This document shows positions 17,450-28,610 of a DNA stretch of 64,000 nt, piece by piece. The position numbers and the translations under genes are program-made. Numbering within the stretch: the stretch's first letter is position 1; each line of letters begins with the position of its first letter. Source of the stretch: Martelella lutilitoris (GTDB lineage: Bacteria > Pseudomonadota > Alphaproteobacteria > Rhizobiales > Rhizobiaceae); NCBI RefSeq assembly GCF_005924265.1, contig NZ_VCLB01000007.1, positions 62,001-126,000 on the forward strand, read 5' to 3'. The notes under the pieces were generated by a model that saw nothing but the letters and a program-made list of their open reading frames with translations, made no database searches and had not been told where the DNA came from.

Positions 17450-17921
17450 CCAGCGGCTTTCCCTTGGATCCTTGCAGAATCACGCACCATGTCGATATGC
17501 GGGATGCCGTCTTCCAGATATTCTTTCGACACGGTCTCGAAACCGAAGCCCGCATAAAAGCGCTCGAGATGCGCCTGGGCGGAAATCGCGATCGACGCGT
17601 CGGGCGCCAGCCTTTCGCAGGCCGCAATGGCTTCGCTCATCAGGCGTTCGCCGAGCTTCTGGCCCCGATGGGAGGGAGCGACGACGATACGGCCGATGCG
17701 CGCCTTCTTGTCCGTTCCGGGCGCAAAAATCCGGCCATAGGCAACCGGCTTGCCGTCCTCAAGAAGCCGCAGGTGAAGCGCATCCGCGTCCTTGCCGTCG
17801 AGCTCCGGGTAGGGGCAGTTCTGCTCCACCACGAAGACATCGACTCGCAATTTGAGCACGTCATAAAGTTCGCCCGCAGTGAGCGCGTCCATGCGGGCGA
17901 TATCGACGGTGAGCGATGACA

Positions 17922-17922
<1 letters not shown>
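17446..17922 (-). CDS. GNAT family N-acetyltransferase (ElaA-like)
   Basis: Acetyltransferase of 158 residues. The N-terminal stretch LKLRVDVFVVEQNCPYPELDGKD is typical of ElaA-type GNAT proteins, and the acetyl-CoA loop lies in RIVVAPSHRGQKLGERLM. The substrate is unknown. The ATG shares one base with the stop of the upstream ADH gene (TGATG), and its own end overlaps the DUF188 gene by 4 bases, so it is embedded in the formaldehyde-detoxification operon. A role in that pathway is not established. Confidence 0.88.
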
Positions 17923-19049
<1,127 letters not shown>

Positions 19050-19257
19050 CGGTGTCTCTCCATATCGCCTTTGTTATCCGTCAATCTTTGGCATGGCCGA
19101 TCGTTGATCCGCAAGCACAAGTCTGCGAGATCGGCCATTTCTCTGTTCATCGCGCCCCGCTGTCGCGCAGACTGGCACTTTTGCCCGCGTTTGGTTATGA
19201 AGGGAGGCAAGAACCGGACAATCCGGCACGCCCAACGGGATGGAAAGGCCGAAATTA

Positions 19258-19644
19258 ATGGAAGAGGAACTTTACGGCGACGATACGCTGGGGGGACGGC
19301 TGCTCGCCGCCCGCGAGCGCGCCGGATTAAGTCTGGCGGACCTCGCCGGTCGCCTGGGGGTGACGCGCGAGACGGTGCGAAACTGGGAGTGTGATCGCTC
19401 CGAGCCATCGCTGGAACGGCTCGTCAGGATCGCAGGCTATCTGGGGGTTCGTCCGCTCTGGCTGATTTCCGGGGATGAGGAAAAGGTCCACTCGACCAGC
19501 CGTCAGATCGGATTGAACCTGAAGGACGTCGTCATCGAAGTCAACCATGTCGGCCATGCGGGTCGCTATCCCGATGCGATCACCCGGCCGCGCCGGCCCG
19601 GCCCGTTCGGCTTTACCGTCACCGGTGGACGGACGCTGCACTGA
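19258..19644 (+). CDS. XRE-family helix-turn-helix regulator
   Basis: A 128-residue DNA-binding protein. Residues 12-65 form a Cro/CI-type HTH: LLAARERAGLSLADLAGRLGV, then TRETVRNWECDRSEPS and the helix ending LGVRPLWLISGDE. The C-terminal 55 residues are basic and unrecognised. The start at 19258 follows GAAAGG; ATG 19240 is an in-frame alternative. It is divergent from the formaldehyde operon and ends four bases from lipB, convergently. Similar short XRE proteins are found in rhizobia, but the target genes are not known. Confidence 0.85.
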   Translation: MEEELYGDDTLGGRLLAARERAGLSLADLAGRLGVTRETVRNWECDRSEPSLERLVRIAGYLGVRPLWLISGDEEKVHSTSRQIGLNLKDVVIEVNHVGHAGRYPDAITRPRRPGPFGFTVTGGRTLH

Positions 19645-19648
19645 AGCC

Positions 19649-20368
19649 TCAAGTCTGGTCCGGCGCTGTCGCGCCGAAGACCTCCTCGAAGGCCCTCCTC
19701 AGACAGATGTCGACGTCTTCCATCGTCACCGGCAGGCCGAGGTCGACGAGACTTGTGACGCCGTAGCCGGAAATGCCACAGGGCACGATTCCGCCGAAAT
19801 GTTCGAGTTCGGGTTCGACATTGATCGACAGGCCGTGGAAGCTGACCCATTGGCGCAGCCTAATTCCGATCGCGGCGATCTTGTCTTCCGCGGGCGAACC
19901 ATCGGGTAGGGGGGGGCGCTCCGGTCGTTTCACCCAGACGCCGACGCGGTCCTCGCGTCGCTCGCCGCGCACATTCATCATATCGAGCGTCTTGATGATG
20001 GTTTCCTCGATCGCCGCGACGAAAGCGCGGACGTCGCGCCGCCGCCGCTTCAGGTCGAGCATAAGATAGGCCACCCGCTGGCCGGGACCGTGATAGGTAT
20101 ATTCTCCCCCGCGTCCGGTCTCGTAGACGGGAAAGCGGTCGGCAATCAGAAGGTCGCTGGCGTTGGCGCTGGTGCCGGCCGTATAGAGCGGCGGATGCTC
20201 GACCAGCCAGACAAGCTCGTCCGCTTCGCCGCGCGCGATCAGAGCGACTTCCCGTTCCATGGCGGCAAGTGCTTCGGGATAGGGAACAAGCCCCTCCGAA
20301 ACCCGCCACCTTACCGGCGGCGCGCCGGCTTCCGCATGCATCACAAAATCGATTTCGCGTCGTTCCAT
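19649..20368 (-). CDS. lipB: Octanoyl-[acyl-carrier-protein]:protein octanoyltransferase LipB
   Basis: Transfers octanoate from acyl carrier protein to the lipoyl domains of GcvH and 2-oxoacid dehydrogenases, the first step of lipoate synthesis; 239 residues. The motifs [38 protein letters not shown] and the catalytic cysteine/lysine environment [14 protein letters not shown] are clear. The ATG at 20368 gives the expected N-terminus; the open frame extends to 20458 without family similarity. It is a single gene between the convergent XRE gene and the divergent tRNA-Leu. Confidence 0.96.
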   Translation of the reverse strand: MERREIDFVMHAEAGAPPVRWRVSEGLVPYPEALAAMEREVALIARGEADELVWLVEHPPLYTAGTSANASDLLIADRFPVYETGRGGEYTYHGPGQRVAYLMLDLKRRRRDVRAFVAAIEETIIKTLDMMNVRGERREDRVGVWVKRPERPPLPDGSPAEDKIAAIGIRLRQWVSFHGLSINVEPELEHFGGIVPCGISGYGVTSLVDLGLPVTMEDVDICLRRAFEEVFGATAPDQT

Positions 20369-20499
20369 GGCTCCGTCCTTCGGCCTTCTCCTTGCAGATT
20401 TCGCACCCTGCGGCAAGGCGAAAGCGCGGGGGTAAACCGGCGGCCATCGGTCCCTCAAAAGTTTCTCCCGCAGAAATGAAAAAAAACCGTCACAGACGC

Positions 20500-20528
20500 T
20501 TGTGCGCTGAGAAGGCTTTTGCTACATG
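20500..20528 (+). promoter_or_regulatory. Probable sigma-70 promoter of tRNA-Leu
   Basis: TTGTGC and TACATG are spaced by 17 bases and end about 35 bases before the mature tRNA, a plausible -35/-10 pair for housekeeping sigma. The -35 is close to the rhizobial consensus TTGAC-like box; the -10 is weaker. Confidence 0.5.
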
Positions 20529-20562
20529 CAGCGGCGCCGGCACAAACCGGCCCTACCACGAT

Positions 20563-20647
20563 GCGGTCGTGGCGGAATTGGTAGACGCGCAGCGTTGAGG
20601 TCGCTGTGGGGCAACCCGTGGAAGTTCGAGTCTTCTCGACCGCACCA
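20563..20647 (+). tRNA. tRNA-Leu(GAG)
   Basis: An 85-base leucine tRNA with the encoded CCA end. The acceptor stem GCGGTCG / CGACCGC is perfect, followed by discriminator A. The D-arm GGCGGAATTGGTAGACGC is the usual leucine form, the anticodon loop TTGAGGT gives GAG, there is a long variable arm, and the T-loop GTTCGAGTC is standard. It reads CUC (and CUU) codons. A decayed tyrosine integrase gene begins its 3' remains 61 bases downstream, pointing toward the tRNA, so this gene probably served as an integration site. Confidence 0.97.
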
Positions 20648-20707
20648 TTTTCAAAATTAAATATCGCTATATCAGTTAGTTAGGTGCAGAATTGGACCAC
20701 GTCAGAA

Positions 20708-21027
20708 CTATGCGTGGGGCATTTTGATTCTTTGCATGGCGTTGACTGCGAGTTTCCAGCGTTCGACGCGGCGGGTGTAGACCTCTCGCTTGCCTTTGCT
20801 TCGGAATGGCCGAGGATTGCCACCATTTCCTACTGGCTGCAGCCGAGCTCGGCGAGGTGTTCGGCGAGGCCCTTGCGCACGCCGTGGGCCGAAAGATGCT
20901 GCAGGCCCGCATCGACGCTCCATCGCTTGAACATGGCCGACATGCTGTCTCCGCTTTCATATGGCCTGCCGCCCCGGCCCAGCACATAGGTCGCGCCTTT
21001 GACCTTTGCCGAGCGAATCATCGCCAA
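20708..21027 (-). pseudogene. Remnant of tyrosine recombinase (integrase) C-terminal domain
   Basis: Read on the minus strand this is the C-terminal part of a phage/island integrase. The first stretch contains KGATYVLGRGGRPYES and HLSAHGVRKGLAEHLAELG, with the conserved HxxR box (H-G-V-R). An in-frame TAG follows ...ELGCSQ, then EMVAILGHSEAKASE continues in the same frame with the second histidine region, and two extra bases shift the frame before VYTRRVERWKLAVNAM, which carries the catalytic tyrosine. The N-terminal domain is missing. It is thus truncated and doubly disrupted. It lies just after tRNA-Leu(GAG), facing it. Confidence 0.85.
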
Positions 21028-21041
21028 AAAAAACGGGCACG

Positions 21042-21315
21042 GTCGGCATATACCGGCTTGTGATGAAGGCCGGCTCTGACAATTTTCGCGAATCGTCGGT
21101 GCAGGGCATCATGAAGCGTATCAAGGGCAAAGGGCATTGAGGTCGTCGTGCACGAACCAACACTGGCTGACACTGATTTCTTTCGGTCGCCGGTCGTCAA
21201 TGATCTTGAGGTGTTCAAGCGACGGGCGGATGTCATCGTCGCCAATCGGCTCGCCGAGGAAATCCGCGATGTTGCTGACAAGGTCTTTACGCGCGATCTC
21301 TTCGGCGCTGACTAA
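21042..21315 (+). pseudogene. Frameshifted 3' fragment of a UDP-glucose dehydrogenase gene
   Basis: Only the last 90 or so codons of a nucleotide-sugar dehydrogenase remain. [16 protein letters not shown], then [11 protein letters not shown], then after one extra G (near 21131-21140) [34 protein letters not shown] and DKVFTRDLF align one-for-one with the C-terminus of the intact ugd at 28318-28587. The nucleotide sequences have diverged clearly, so it is not a recent copy of that gene but a relic of a second ugd. Its 5' end is lost at the junction with the integrase remnant. Confidence 0.85.
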
Positions 21316-21409
21316 ATTCGTTTCCGTTGATCCGCAACTATTCAGCCAATGACCACAAAACTTGAAATGGCCGAATTATCATAAATCACAATATATTAGA
21401 TTCATCTGC

Positions 21410-23248
21410 TCAGAGGTTATAGTAGAGCGGCGCCAGAAGCGCGAAAGCGATTGCGATGATGACGACAAGTGGAAGGCCGCCCCGCACAAAGTCCGAGAAG
21501 TTGTAATGACCCGGGCCCATGACCATCAGGTTGGTCTGATAGCCGATCGGCGTCGCGAACGAACAATTCGCCGCGTAGATCACCGCTGCGGCAAAGGCCA
21601 GCGGCGGAGCGTTGATCTGATGGGCCATGTTGATGGCGATCGGCATGAACAGCGCGGCGGCTGCGTTGTTGGACAGAATGTTCGTCATGATCGCGACCGT
21701 GATGAACAGGATGGTGATCGCGATCACGGCGGAGGAGCCGCCGGCGAGCGCGATGGCGCCCTGGGCAATCAATGCCGCGCCTCCGGACACTTCCAGGGCC
21801 GTGGCCATCGCTATCGATGAGCCGATCAGGAGAAATATCTGCCGATCGAAGGCGCGCGCCGCCTGTTGCAGGGTCAGGCATCCGGTCGCGATCATGGCCA
21901 GTGCGCCAAGCACGGCGTTGACGGCAATCGGCGAGATCTCGAGGGCTGACAGCCCGACGACGGCCGCGAAAATGATGAAGGATGTCAGGGCGCGGCTGCG
22001 GGGCGGCACGGACTGGGCCGAATGTTCGAGCAGCAGGATATCGTGATTGCCGCGCATCGACATGATGTCTTCCTCTGCCCCGCCCAGAAGCAGCGTGTCG
22101 CCGGCCTCAAGCCGCAAAAACCCGAAAGGGCCGCGACCCATGCGGTTCTTGCGCCGTACGCCCACGATCGTGACATGGAAGCGCGGTTGAATGCCGCAAA
22201 ACCGAACCGTCCTGCCTTCAAACCGTGATCCCGGCGCGATGACGGCTTCCGCCAGATGGTAATGCGGCCCTTGCCTGCGTCCTGCATTGGCATGCGTTTC
22301 CTCTTCCGGTTCACCAAAGGTGACGGCTTCTCCGCCGGCAATCAGGTCCATGAAGGCCTTGCGATTGCCGGATATCTGCAGAAGATCGTCCGGCTGGAGC
22401 CTCAGTTCTTCGCTGAACGGCGGCAAAAGCACCTTGTCCTCACCGTCGGATCGGCGAACGATCGAGTGCAGGGAGAATGGTCTCAGTTGAGGAAAAAAGC
22501 CCGAAATCGGCAAAAGGCCGGAAAACCGGCTTCCTGCCGTAATCGCGATTTCGCCGATGAATTGGGCACCGTCACCCTCGTTGCTCGTACGCAGTTCGGT
22601 CTGTCTCGCGCTCAAAAGCCGCGGCAGAAAGAAAAGGACATAGACATATCCGATCAGCGCCAGGATCACGCCCATGCCGGAGATATCGAAAAGTCCGATT
22701 TCAACGCCACTTTCGGCTGCGATGCCGGCGGCGATCATGTTCGTCGAGGAACCGATAATTGTGGTCATGCCGCCGAGGATCGTGATGAACGACAGCGGCA
22801 TGAAGATCTGGTAGGCCGGCAGGCGGAATGTCGCGGCAAGCGAGGTGAGCACGGGAATGAAGATGACCACCACCGGCGTGTTGTTCAGGAAGGCCGAGAT
22901 CGAGCCGGCCACGACGAGGATCAACGCCACGCCCATGCGCGGTCGACGGCCGCACAGCCTGCCGACATGGCTCGTGATTCCCTCCATCGCGTCTGTGGCA
23001 AACAGTCCCTTGCCCACAATCAGAAGCGCCAGGACCGTGACGAGCGCCGGCGAGGAGAAGCCCGAGAGCAATTCCGTCAGGCTCAGCGTCGCGCCATCGG
23101 GGCCTTGGTAGGGGACGATGCCGTAGATCAGAAGCAGCGCCGAAAGCACGGTGAGCGAAATGGCATCGATGGAAAACCTGTCGAGAGCGAACATGACGAT
23201 CGCCCCGAGCACGACGATGAACGTCGAAATCAGATAGAAATGATCCAC
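21410..23248 (-). CDS. SLC13 family anion permease with two RCK_C domains
   Basis: Inner-membrane transporter of 612 residues. N-terminal and C-terminal blocks of hydrophobic helices flank a cytoplasmic region (about 205-390) that contains two TrkA-C/RCK_C-like units (SGLLPISGFFPQ..., GSRFEGRTVRFCGI...). The SLC13/DASS hairpin motifs are visible as AFLNNTPVVVIFIPV and the later NILSNNAAAALFMPI. It is divergently oriented to cysD-cysNC-cysQ across a 440-base gap, and SLC13 proteins next to cysDN are usually taken as sulfate importers; that substrate is inferred from context. Confidence 0.88.
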   Translation of the reverse strand: MDHFYLISTFIVVLGAIVMFALDRFSIDAISLTVLSALLLIYGIVPYQGPDGATLSLTELLSGFSSPALVTVLALLIVGKGLFATDAMEGITSHVGRLCGRRPRMGVALILVVAGSISAFLNNTPVVVIFIPVLTSLAATFRLPAYQIFMPLSFITILGGMTTIIGSSTNMIAAGIAAESGVEIGLFDISGMGVILALIGYVYVLFFLPRLLSARQTELRTSNEGDGAQFIGEIAITAGSRFSGLLPISGFFPQLRPFSLHSIVRRSDGEDKVLLPPFSEELRLQPDDLLQISGNRKAFMDLIAGGEAVTFGEPEEETHANAGRRQGPHYHLAEAVIAPGSRFEGRTVRFCGIQPRFHVTIVGVRRKNRMGRGPFGFLRLEAGDTLLLGGAEEDIMSMRGNHDILLLEHSAQSVPPRSRALTSFIIFAAVVGLSALEISPIAVNAVLGALAMIATGCLTLQQAARAFDRQIFLLIGSSIAMATALEVSGGAALIAQGAIALAGGSSAVIAITILFITVAIMTNILSNNAAAALFMPIAINMAHQINAPPLAFAAAVIYAANCSFATPIGYQTNLMVMGPGHYNFSDFVRGGLPLVVIIAIAFALLAPLYYNL

Positions 23249-23690
23249 TGCGTCGCAACCTGAAATAGAATACTGAAATAAATTATCGCTGTACGTCGCA
23301 CAGGATTATCAAAATTCCTCCGCAAAAGCCATGGCCGGCGTGTTTGGGCCGCAGGCGAAATGAGGGTTGCGGGCGAACCCGTCGCCTTCGCCCGCGCGTC
23401 CCTGACAGCCGGACAACCTGTCGGCTTGCGTTTGCCCGGCTTATGTGAAAATATCCGTGCAGAACGGCAAATTCTTTTGAAGGCGATTTTTACTCTGCGG
23501 ATTTTCAAAGCGGTCTGGCTTGCTGTCAGCGTCACGCCGCTCTATTTTGTATGAAATTTCGATACGGATGTTCTTGTCCCGCATCGCATTGTTATAATAA
23601 TTGCAGTGTATTTTGTTGATTTAAGAGTTTTTGCATATTTCTAAAGGTCTATCCCTAAGACGGTTTTGAATTTCAATTTCAGGAATAGAA
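23249..23690. other. Intergenic region between SLC13 permease and cysD
   Basis: No convincing gene here. The right third (about 23550-23690) is AT-rich and probably holds the cysD promoter; the left part should hold the divergent permease promoter. I could not identify a CysB-type or other named operator by eye. Confidence 0.6.
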
Positions 23691-24590
23691 ATGTCCCTTA
23701 CGCATCTGCAACGGTTGGAAGCAGAATCCATCCATATTTTCCGTGAAGTCGCTGCGACATTCTCTCGTCCGGTCATGCTTTATTCGATCGGCAAGGACTC
23801 GTCGGTGATGATGCATCTGGCGATGAAGGCCTTTTACCCGGCCAAGCCGCCGTTTCCTTTCCTTCATGTCGACACGACCTGGAAGTTCCGGGCGATGTAT
23901 GATTTTCGCGCGAAGATGGCCAAGGATCTCGGGATCGATCTCCTCGTGCATGTCAATCCGGAGGGCGTGGAAGGCAAGATCAATCCGTTCGATCATGGTT
24001 CGAATACCCATACCCATATCTGGAAGACGGTCGGTCTGCGTCAGGCGCTCGACAAATATGGCTTTGATGCGGCTTTCGGCGGTGCCCGGCGCGACGAGGA
24101 GAAATCCCGCGCCAAGGAACGCATCTTCTCCTTCCGCAATGCCCAGCATGCCTGGGACCCTAAGAGCCAGCGTCCGGAAATGTGGAAGACCTACAATACC
24201 CGCGTCGGCAAGGGCGAATCGATCCGCGTCTTCCCGCTGTCGAACTGGACCGAGCTCGACATCTGGCAGTACATCATGAAGGAGAATATCCCGATCGTGC
24301 CGCTCTATTTTGCGGCGAAACGGCCGGTCGTCGAAAGAGACGGCGCGCTGATCATGGTCGATGACGAGCGCATGCCCATCGGACCGGACGAGAAGGTCGA
24401 GGAGAAGATGGTGCGCTTCCGCACGCTCGGATGCTATCCGCTGACCGGCGCGGTTGAATCCGAAGCCGATGACCTTCAGGGGATCGTCCGCGAGATGCTG
24501 ACGGCGCGCACGTCCGAGCGCCAGGGACGCATGATCGACAAGGATGAAGCCGGGTCGATGGAGAAGAAGAAGCGCGAGGGGTATTTCTGA
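23691..24590 (+). CDS. cysD: Sulfate adenylyltransferase subunit 2
   Basis: Catalytic subunit of ATP sulfurylase, 299 residues, making adenosine-5'-phosphosulfate from sulfate and ATP in complex with the GTPase CysN. The PP-loop [13 protein letters not shown] (about 37-49) is intact, as are [29 protein letters not shown] and the C-terminal [21 protein letters not shown]-like tail. The stop overlaps the start of cysNC by one base (TGATG), showing translational coupling. It is the first gene of the sulfate activation operon. Confidence 0.97.
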   Translation: MSLTHLQRLEAESIHIFREVAATFSRPVMLYSIGKDSSVMMHLAMKAFYPAKPPFPFLHVDTTWKFRAMYDFRAKMAKDLGIDLLVHVNPEGVEGKINPFDHGSNTHTHIWKTVGLRQALDKYGFDAAFGGARRDEEKSRAKERIFSFRNAQHAWDPKSQRPEMWKTYNTRVGKGESIRVFPLSNWTELDIWQYIMKENIPIVPLYFAAKRPVVERDGALIMVDDERMPIGPDEKVEEKMVRFRTLGCYPLTGAVESEADDLQGIVREMLTARTSERQGRMIDKDEAGSMEKKKREGYF

Positions 24591-26488
24591 TGAACGAGTT
24601 GACCGATTTTTCCGGCGACATGATCGAATACCTCGCCGAGCAGGAAAAGAAATCGCTTCTGCGCTTCCTGACGTGCGGGTCCGTTGACGACGGCAAGTCG
24701 ACGCTGATCGGACGCCTGCTTTACGACACCAAGCTGATTTTCGAAGACCAGCTCGCCTCGCTCGAGAGCGACAGCGCCAAGCATGGCACCACGGGCGCGG
24801 ACATCGACTTCGCGCTTCTGGTCGACGGGCTTGAATCCGAGCGCGAACAGGGCATCACGATCGATGTGGCCTATCGCTTCTTCGCCACAGCCCGGCGCAA
24901 GTTCATCGTCGCGGACACGCCCGGCCACGAAGAATATACCCGCAACATGGCCACCGGCGCTTCGACCGCGGATCTTGCGATCGTGCTGGTCGACAGCCGC
25001 CAGGGCATTCTGCGCCAGACGCGCCGTCACTCCTACATCGCCTCTCTGCTTGGCATCCGCCACATCGTGGTCGCGATCAACAAGATCGACCTGATGGACT
25101 ATTCGCAGGAGGTGTATGACAAGATCGTCGCCGACTATCTGGAATTTGCCAAGGATCTCGGCTTCGAGACGATTGTCCCGATCCCGATGTCCGCCCGCTA
25201 CGGCGACAACGTCACCATGCCGTCGCAGAACATGCCCTGGTATCAGGGTCCGGTATTGCTGGACCATCTCGAAACCGTTCCGGTCGAATCCGACCTGATC
25301 GAGAAGCCGTTCCGCATGCCGGTCCAGCTCGTCACCCGTCCCAACCTGAACTTCCGCGGTTTCTCCGGTGAAATCGCCTCGGGCCAGGTCGCGGTCGGCG
25401 ATACGGTCACCGTGGCCAAATCGGGTCAGGCCTCGAAGGTCCGGCAGATCTCGACCATGGATGGGGATCTCGAGCGCGCGGAAGCGGGGCAGGCCGTCAC
25501 GCTGGTGCTCGATGACGAGATCGAGGTTTCGCGCGGGAACATCCTGGTTGCGCCGGAAGAGCGCCCGAATGTGGCCGACCAGTTCCAGGCCAAGATGATC
25601 TGGTTCGATGCCGACGCGATGATTCCGGGGCGCTCCTACATCCTGCGCACCGAGGCGGACTCGACGCCCGCAACGGTGACGGCGCTGAAATACCACGTCA
25701 ACGTGAACACGTTCGCGCATGAAGCGGCCAAGGCCCTGCACATGAACGAGGTGGGCGTCTGCAACATCTCGACCCAGGCCCCGATCGTCTTCGATGCCTA
25801 CAAGGACAACCGCACGACGGGCAATTTCGTCATTATCGACCGGCTCTCCAACAAGACCGTTGGGGCCGGCATGATCGACTTCGCGTTGCGCCGCGCGCAG
25901 AACGTCCACTGGCAGGCCGTCGAGGTCAACAAGCAGGCGCATGCCGAGCTCAAGGCGCAGAAACCCGCCGTCCTCTGGTTCACCGGACTTTCCGGCTCCG
26001 GTAAGTCGACGGTCGCCAATGCACTGGAGAAGATCCTGCACGCCAAGGGCAAGCACACCTACATGCTTGACGGCGACAACATCCGCCACGGTCTCAACCG
26101 TGACTTGGGCTTTACCGCCGAAGACCGCGTGGAAAACATCCGCCGCGTCGCCGAGGTCGCGCGGTTGATGGCCGACGCCGGCCTGATCGTGCTGGTCTCC
26201 TTCATTTCGCCCTTCCGCTCCGAGCGACGGCTGGCGCGCGAGTTGATGGATGAGGACGAGTTTGTCGAGATCTTCGTCGATACGCCTCTGGAAGTGTGCG
26301 CCGAGCGCGATCCCAAGGGCCTTTACAAGAAGGCGCAGGCCGGCGAGATCGATAACTTCACGGGCATTACCTCGCCGTATGAGACGCCGGAAAACCCCGA
26401 GATCCATCTGCACACCGTCGGCCACGAGCCGTTCGAGCTGGCGGGCCGGATCGAGGAATATCTGTCGAAGCTCGAGCGGAAGGACTGA
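24590..26488 (+). CDS. cysNC: Bifunctional sulfate adenylyltransferase subunit 1 / adenylylsulfate kinase
   Basis: A 632-residue fusion. Residues 1-440 are the CysN GTPase that drives ATP sulfurylase: [15 protein letters not shown] (P-loop), [11 protein letters not shown] and NKIDLMD are intact. Residues about 455-632 are APS kinase with Walker [16 protein letters not shown] and the [15 protein letters not shown] motif. The product therefore makes both APS and PAPS, like rhizobial NodQ. PAPS serves either reduction to sulfite or sulfotransferases. It is coupled to cysD and lies 5 bases before cysQ. Confidence 0.97.
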   Translation: MNELTDFSGDMIEYLAEQEKKSLLRFLTCGSVDDGKSTLIGRLLYDTKLIFEDQLASLESDSAKHGTTGADIDFALLVDGLESEREQGITIDVAYRFFATARRKFIVADTPGHEEYTRNMATGASTADLAIVLVDSRQGILRQTRRHSYIASLLGIRHIVVAINKIDLMDYSQEVYDKIVADYLEFAKDLGFETIVPIPMSARYGDNVTMPSQNMPWYQGPVLLDHLETVPVESDLIEKPFRMPVQLVTRPNLNFRGFSGEIASGQVAVGDTVTVAKSGQASKVRQISTMDGDLERAEAGQAVTLVLDDEIEVSRGNILVAPEERPNVADQFQAKMIWFDADAMIPGRSYILRTEADSTPATVTALKYHVNVNTFAHEAAKALHMNEVGVCNISTQAPIVFDAYKDNRTTGNFVIIDRLSNKTVGAGMIDFALRRAQNVHWQAVEVNKQAHAELKAQKPAVLWFTGLSGSGKSTVANALEKILHAKGKHTYMLDGDNIRHGLNRDLGFTAEDRVENIRRVAEVARLMADAGLIVLVSFISPFRSERRLARELMDEDEFVEIFVDTPLEVCAERDPKGLYKKAQAGEIDNFTGITSPYETPENPEIHLHTVGHEPFELAGRIEEYLSKLERKD

Positions 26489-26493
26489 GGGCA

Positions 26494-27285
26494 ATGGCAG
26501 GCATGGACCAGGTCTTTCTGGACGCCGCGCTCGAGGCCGGCAGGGCGATCATGAATGTCTACGAGAACGGCATTGATGTTTCCTACAAGGACGATGCCTC
26601 TCCGGTGACGATTGCCGATGAAAAGGCCGAGGAGATTATCCTCGGCCATCTCGAAGGGGCTTTTCCGGATATTCCGGTGGTTGCCGAGGAATCGGTCGCC
26701 GCCGGCCGGGTGCCCGATATTGCCGGAAAATCATTCTTCCTTGTCGATCCGCTCGACGGGACGAAGGAGTTCATCAACAAGCGCGAGGACTTCACCGTCA
26801 ATATCGCGCTGATCGAGAATGGCGTTCCGGTTTCCGGCATCGTCTATGCGCCTGCCAAGGGTGTCGCCTACCGCACGGTCGCGGACGGGGCTGAAAAGCT
26901 CGTGATCGCGGACGACGCGGTCACGGCGGCGGCGCCGATCAGGGTGCGCGAAAAAGGCAGCGAACTGGTCGCCGTAGCCAGCCGCTCGCACAACAGCCCG
27001 GAAACCGAAGCCTTCATGAAGGAGATCGGGGTCTCCGATTTCACCTCGGTGGGGTCCTCCCTGAAATTCTGTATCGTCGCCGAGGGGCTGGCCGATGTCT
27101 ATCCGCGTTTCGGCCGGACGATGGAGTGGGATACAGCCGCTGGCGACGCGGTTCTGCGTGCGGCCGGCGGCATCACGGTTGGCCTGGACAACGCCAGCCT
27201 GCCTTATGGAAAGACAAACCAGGATTCCGACAGCGATTTCGCAAATCCGTTCTTTGTCGGCTGGGGTAGCTCGCGGGCCGGCTAG
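26494..27285 (+). CDS. cysQ: 3'(2'),5'-bisphosphate nucleotidase CysQ
   Basis: Phosphatase of 263 residues that converts PAP to AMP and so removes the by-product of PAPS-using reactions. The inositol-monophosphatase-superfamily metal site DPLDGTKEFI is intact, with EES upstream (VVAEESVA) and the C-terminal EWDTAAGDAVLRAAGG. It follows cysNC by 5 bases in the same operon. A hairpin lies downstream before ugd, so it is probably the last gene of the sulfate unit. Confidence 0.95.
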   Translation: MAGMDQVFLDAALEAGRAIMNVYENGIDVSYKDDASPVTIADEKAEEIILGHLEGAFPDIPVVAEESVAAGRVPDIAGKSFFLVDPLDGTKEFINKREDFTVNIALIENGVPVSGIVYAPAKGVAYRTVADGAEKLVIADDAVTAAAPIRVREKGSELVAVASRSHNSPETEAFMKEIGVSDFTSVGSSLKFCIVAEGLADVYPRFGRTMEWDTAAGDAVLRAAGGITVGLDNASLPYGKTNQDSDSDFANPFFVGWGSSRAG

Positions 27286-27317
27286 GCGTTCATCAGCCGG
27301 CGCGTTTTTTGATTTTT

Positions 27318-27336
27318 CCTTCCCATTCCGGGAAGG
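27318..27336 (+). terminator. Possible terminator after cysQ
   Basis: CCTTCCC / GGGAAGG form a 7-bp stem with a five-base loop 33 bases after the cysQ stop. The following CTTGAGTTTTG is only weakly T-rich, so termination may be partial and ugd could still be read from the cys promoter. Confidence 0.45.
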
Positions 27337-27420
27337 CTTGAGTTTTGATGCCGGTCCCGGATCGGGTTCGTATTTTCTATTACGCTGCAATATAACATTT
27401 TGAGCTAAAGAGATTTGACT

Positions 27421-28587
27421 ATGAAAATCGTAGTGTCCGGTATCGGCTATGTGGGTCTCTCGAATGCCGCTTTGCTTGCCCAGAAGCATCAGGTCGTGGC
27501 CGTTGATCTGGATCCGGGGCGGGTGGCTGCCGTAAACGAGCGGCGATGCCCGATCATAGACCATGACATCGAGGATTTCTTCAAGAACAGGCAACTCGAT
27601 CTCGTCGCCACCACGGACGGCGTTTCCGCCTACCGGGATGCCGATTTCGTGATCGTGGCGACGCCGACGAATTACGACCCCGGCAATGATCATTTCGACA
27701 CGTCTTCGGTGATCAGCGTCATCAAGTCTGTCATCGAGGTCAACCGTCAGGCGACGATCGTCATCAAATCGACGGTTCCGGTGGGTTTCGTCAATCGGGT
27801 TCGTGCGGACCTCGCCACGGACCAGGTCATCTTTTCGCCGGAATTCCTGCGGGAAGGGCGCGCGCTCTACGACAACCTCCACCCTTCGCGGATCATTGTC
27901 GGCGAGCATTCGGACCGTGCGCGGACATTCGCCGATCTGCTTAAGGAGGGGGCGGTCACCAAGGACGTGCCGGTCCTTTTCACCAATCCGTCGGAAGCCG
28001 AAGCGATAAAGCTGTTCGCCAATACGTACCTTGCCATGCGTGTCGCGTTTTTCAACGAACTGGACAGCTATGCGATGGCCCATGACATGAATACGCGACA
28101 GATCATCGAGGGGGTCGGGCTCGATCCGCGCATCGGCAGCCACTACAACAACCCGTCCTTCGGCTACGGGGGCTATTGCCTGCCGAAGGACACCAAGCAG
28201 CTTCTTGCGAATTACTCCGAGGTGCCTCAGAACCTTATCAAGGCCATTGTCGACGCGAACCGCACCCGCAAGGACTTCATCGCCGAGCGGATCCTTTCCC
28301 GCAAGCCGAATGTCGTCGGCATCTACAGGCTCGTGATGAAGACCGGTTCCGACAATTTTCGTCAGTCCTCGATCCAGGGCATCATGAAAAGGATAAAGGC
28401 CAAAGGCATCGACGTTGTCGTCTACGAGCCATCCCTGCTCGACGACAGTTTCTTCAACTCGAAGGTCGTGAGGGATATCGATGAATTCAAGTCGATCTCC
28501 GATGTCATCGTCGCCAACCGGCTGAAGGATGAGATCTACGATGTTCGTGACAAGGTCTTCACGAGAGACATCTTCAACAGTGATTGA
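27421..28587 (+). CDS. ugd: UDP-glucose 6-dehydrogenase
   Basis: Oxidises UDP-glucose to UDP-glucuronate; 388 residues. The NAD site is [14 protein letters not shown] at the N-terminus; [15 protein letters not shown] and the catalytic cysteine in [14 protein letters not shown] are present, and the C-terminal domain starts at [15 protein letters not shown]. The length is that of the short Ugd subfamily common in capsule clusters. ATG 27421 is preferred to a TTG six bases upstream. It is first in a run with an epimerase and a glycosyltransferase, consistent with supply of uronic acid for a surface polysaccharide. A second, broken ugd lies at 21042-21315. Confidence 0.95.
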   Translation: MKIVVSGIGYVGLSNAALLAQKHQVVAVDLDPGRVAAVNERRCPIIDHDIEDFFKNRQLDLVATTDGVSAYRDADFVIVATPTNYDPGNDHFDTSSVISVIKSVIEVNRQATIVIKSTVPVGFVNRVRADLATDQVIFSPEFLREGRALYDNLHPSRIIVGEHSDRARTFADLLKEGAVTKDVPVLFTNPSEAEAIKLFANTYLAMRVAFFNELDSYAMAHDMNTRQIIEGVGLDPRIGSHYNNPSFGYGGYCLPKDTKQLLANYSEVPQNLIKAIVDANRTRKDFIAERILSRKPNVVGIYRLVMKTGSDNFRQSSIQGIMKRIKAKGIDVVVYEPSLLDDSFFNSKVVRDIDEFKSISDVIVANRLKDEIYDVRDKVFTRDIFNSD

Positions 28588-28610
28588 TACGAGGCGTCCG
28601 GAGAGCCGAA

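Noticed and set aside
20676-20987. Separate 103-codon gene on the minus strand after tRNA-Leu
   Set aside because: It is an out-of-frame reading of the integrase remnant.
24476-26494. Long open frame of 672 codons on the minus strand
   Set aside because: It mirrors cysNC on the opposite strand; no ribosome site and no family similarity.
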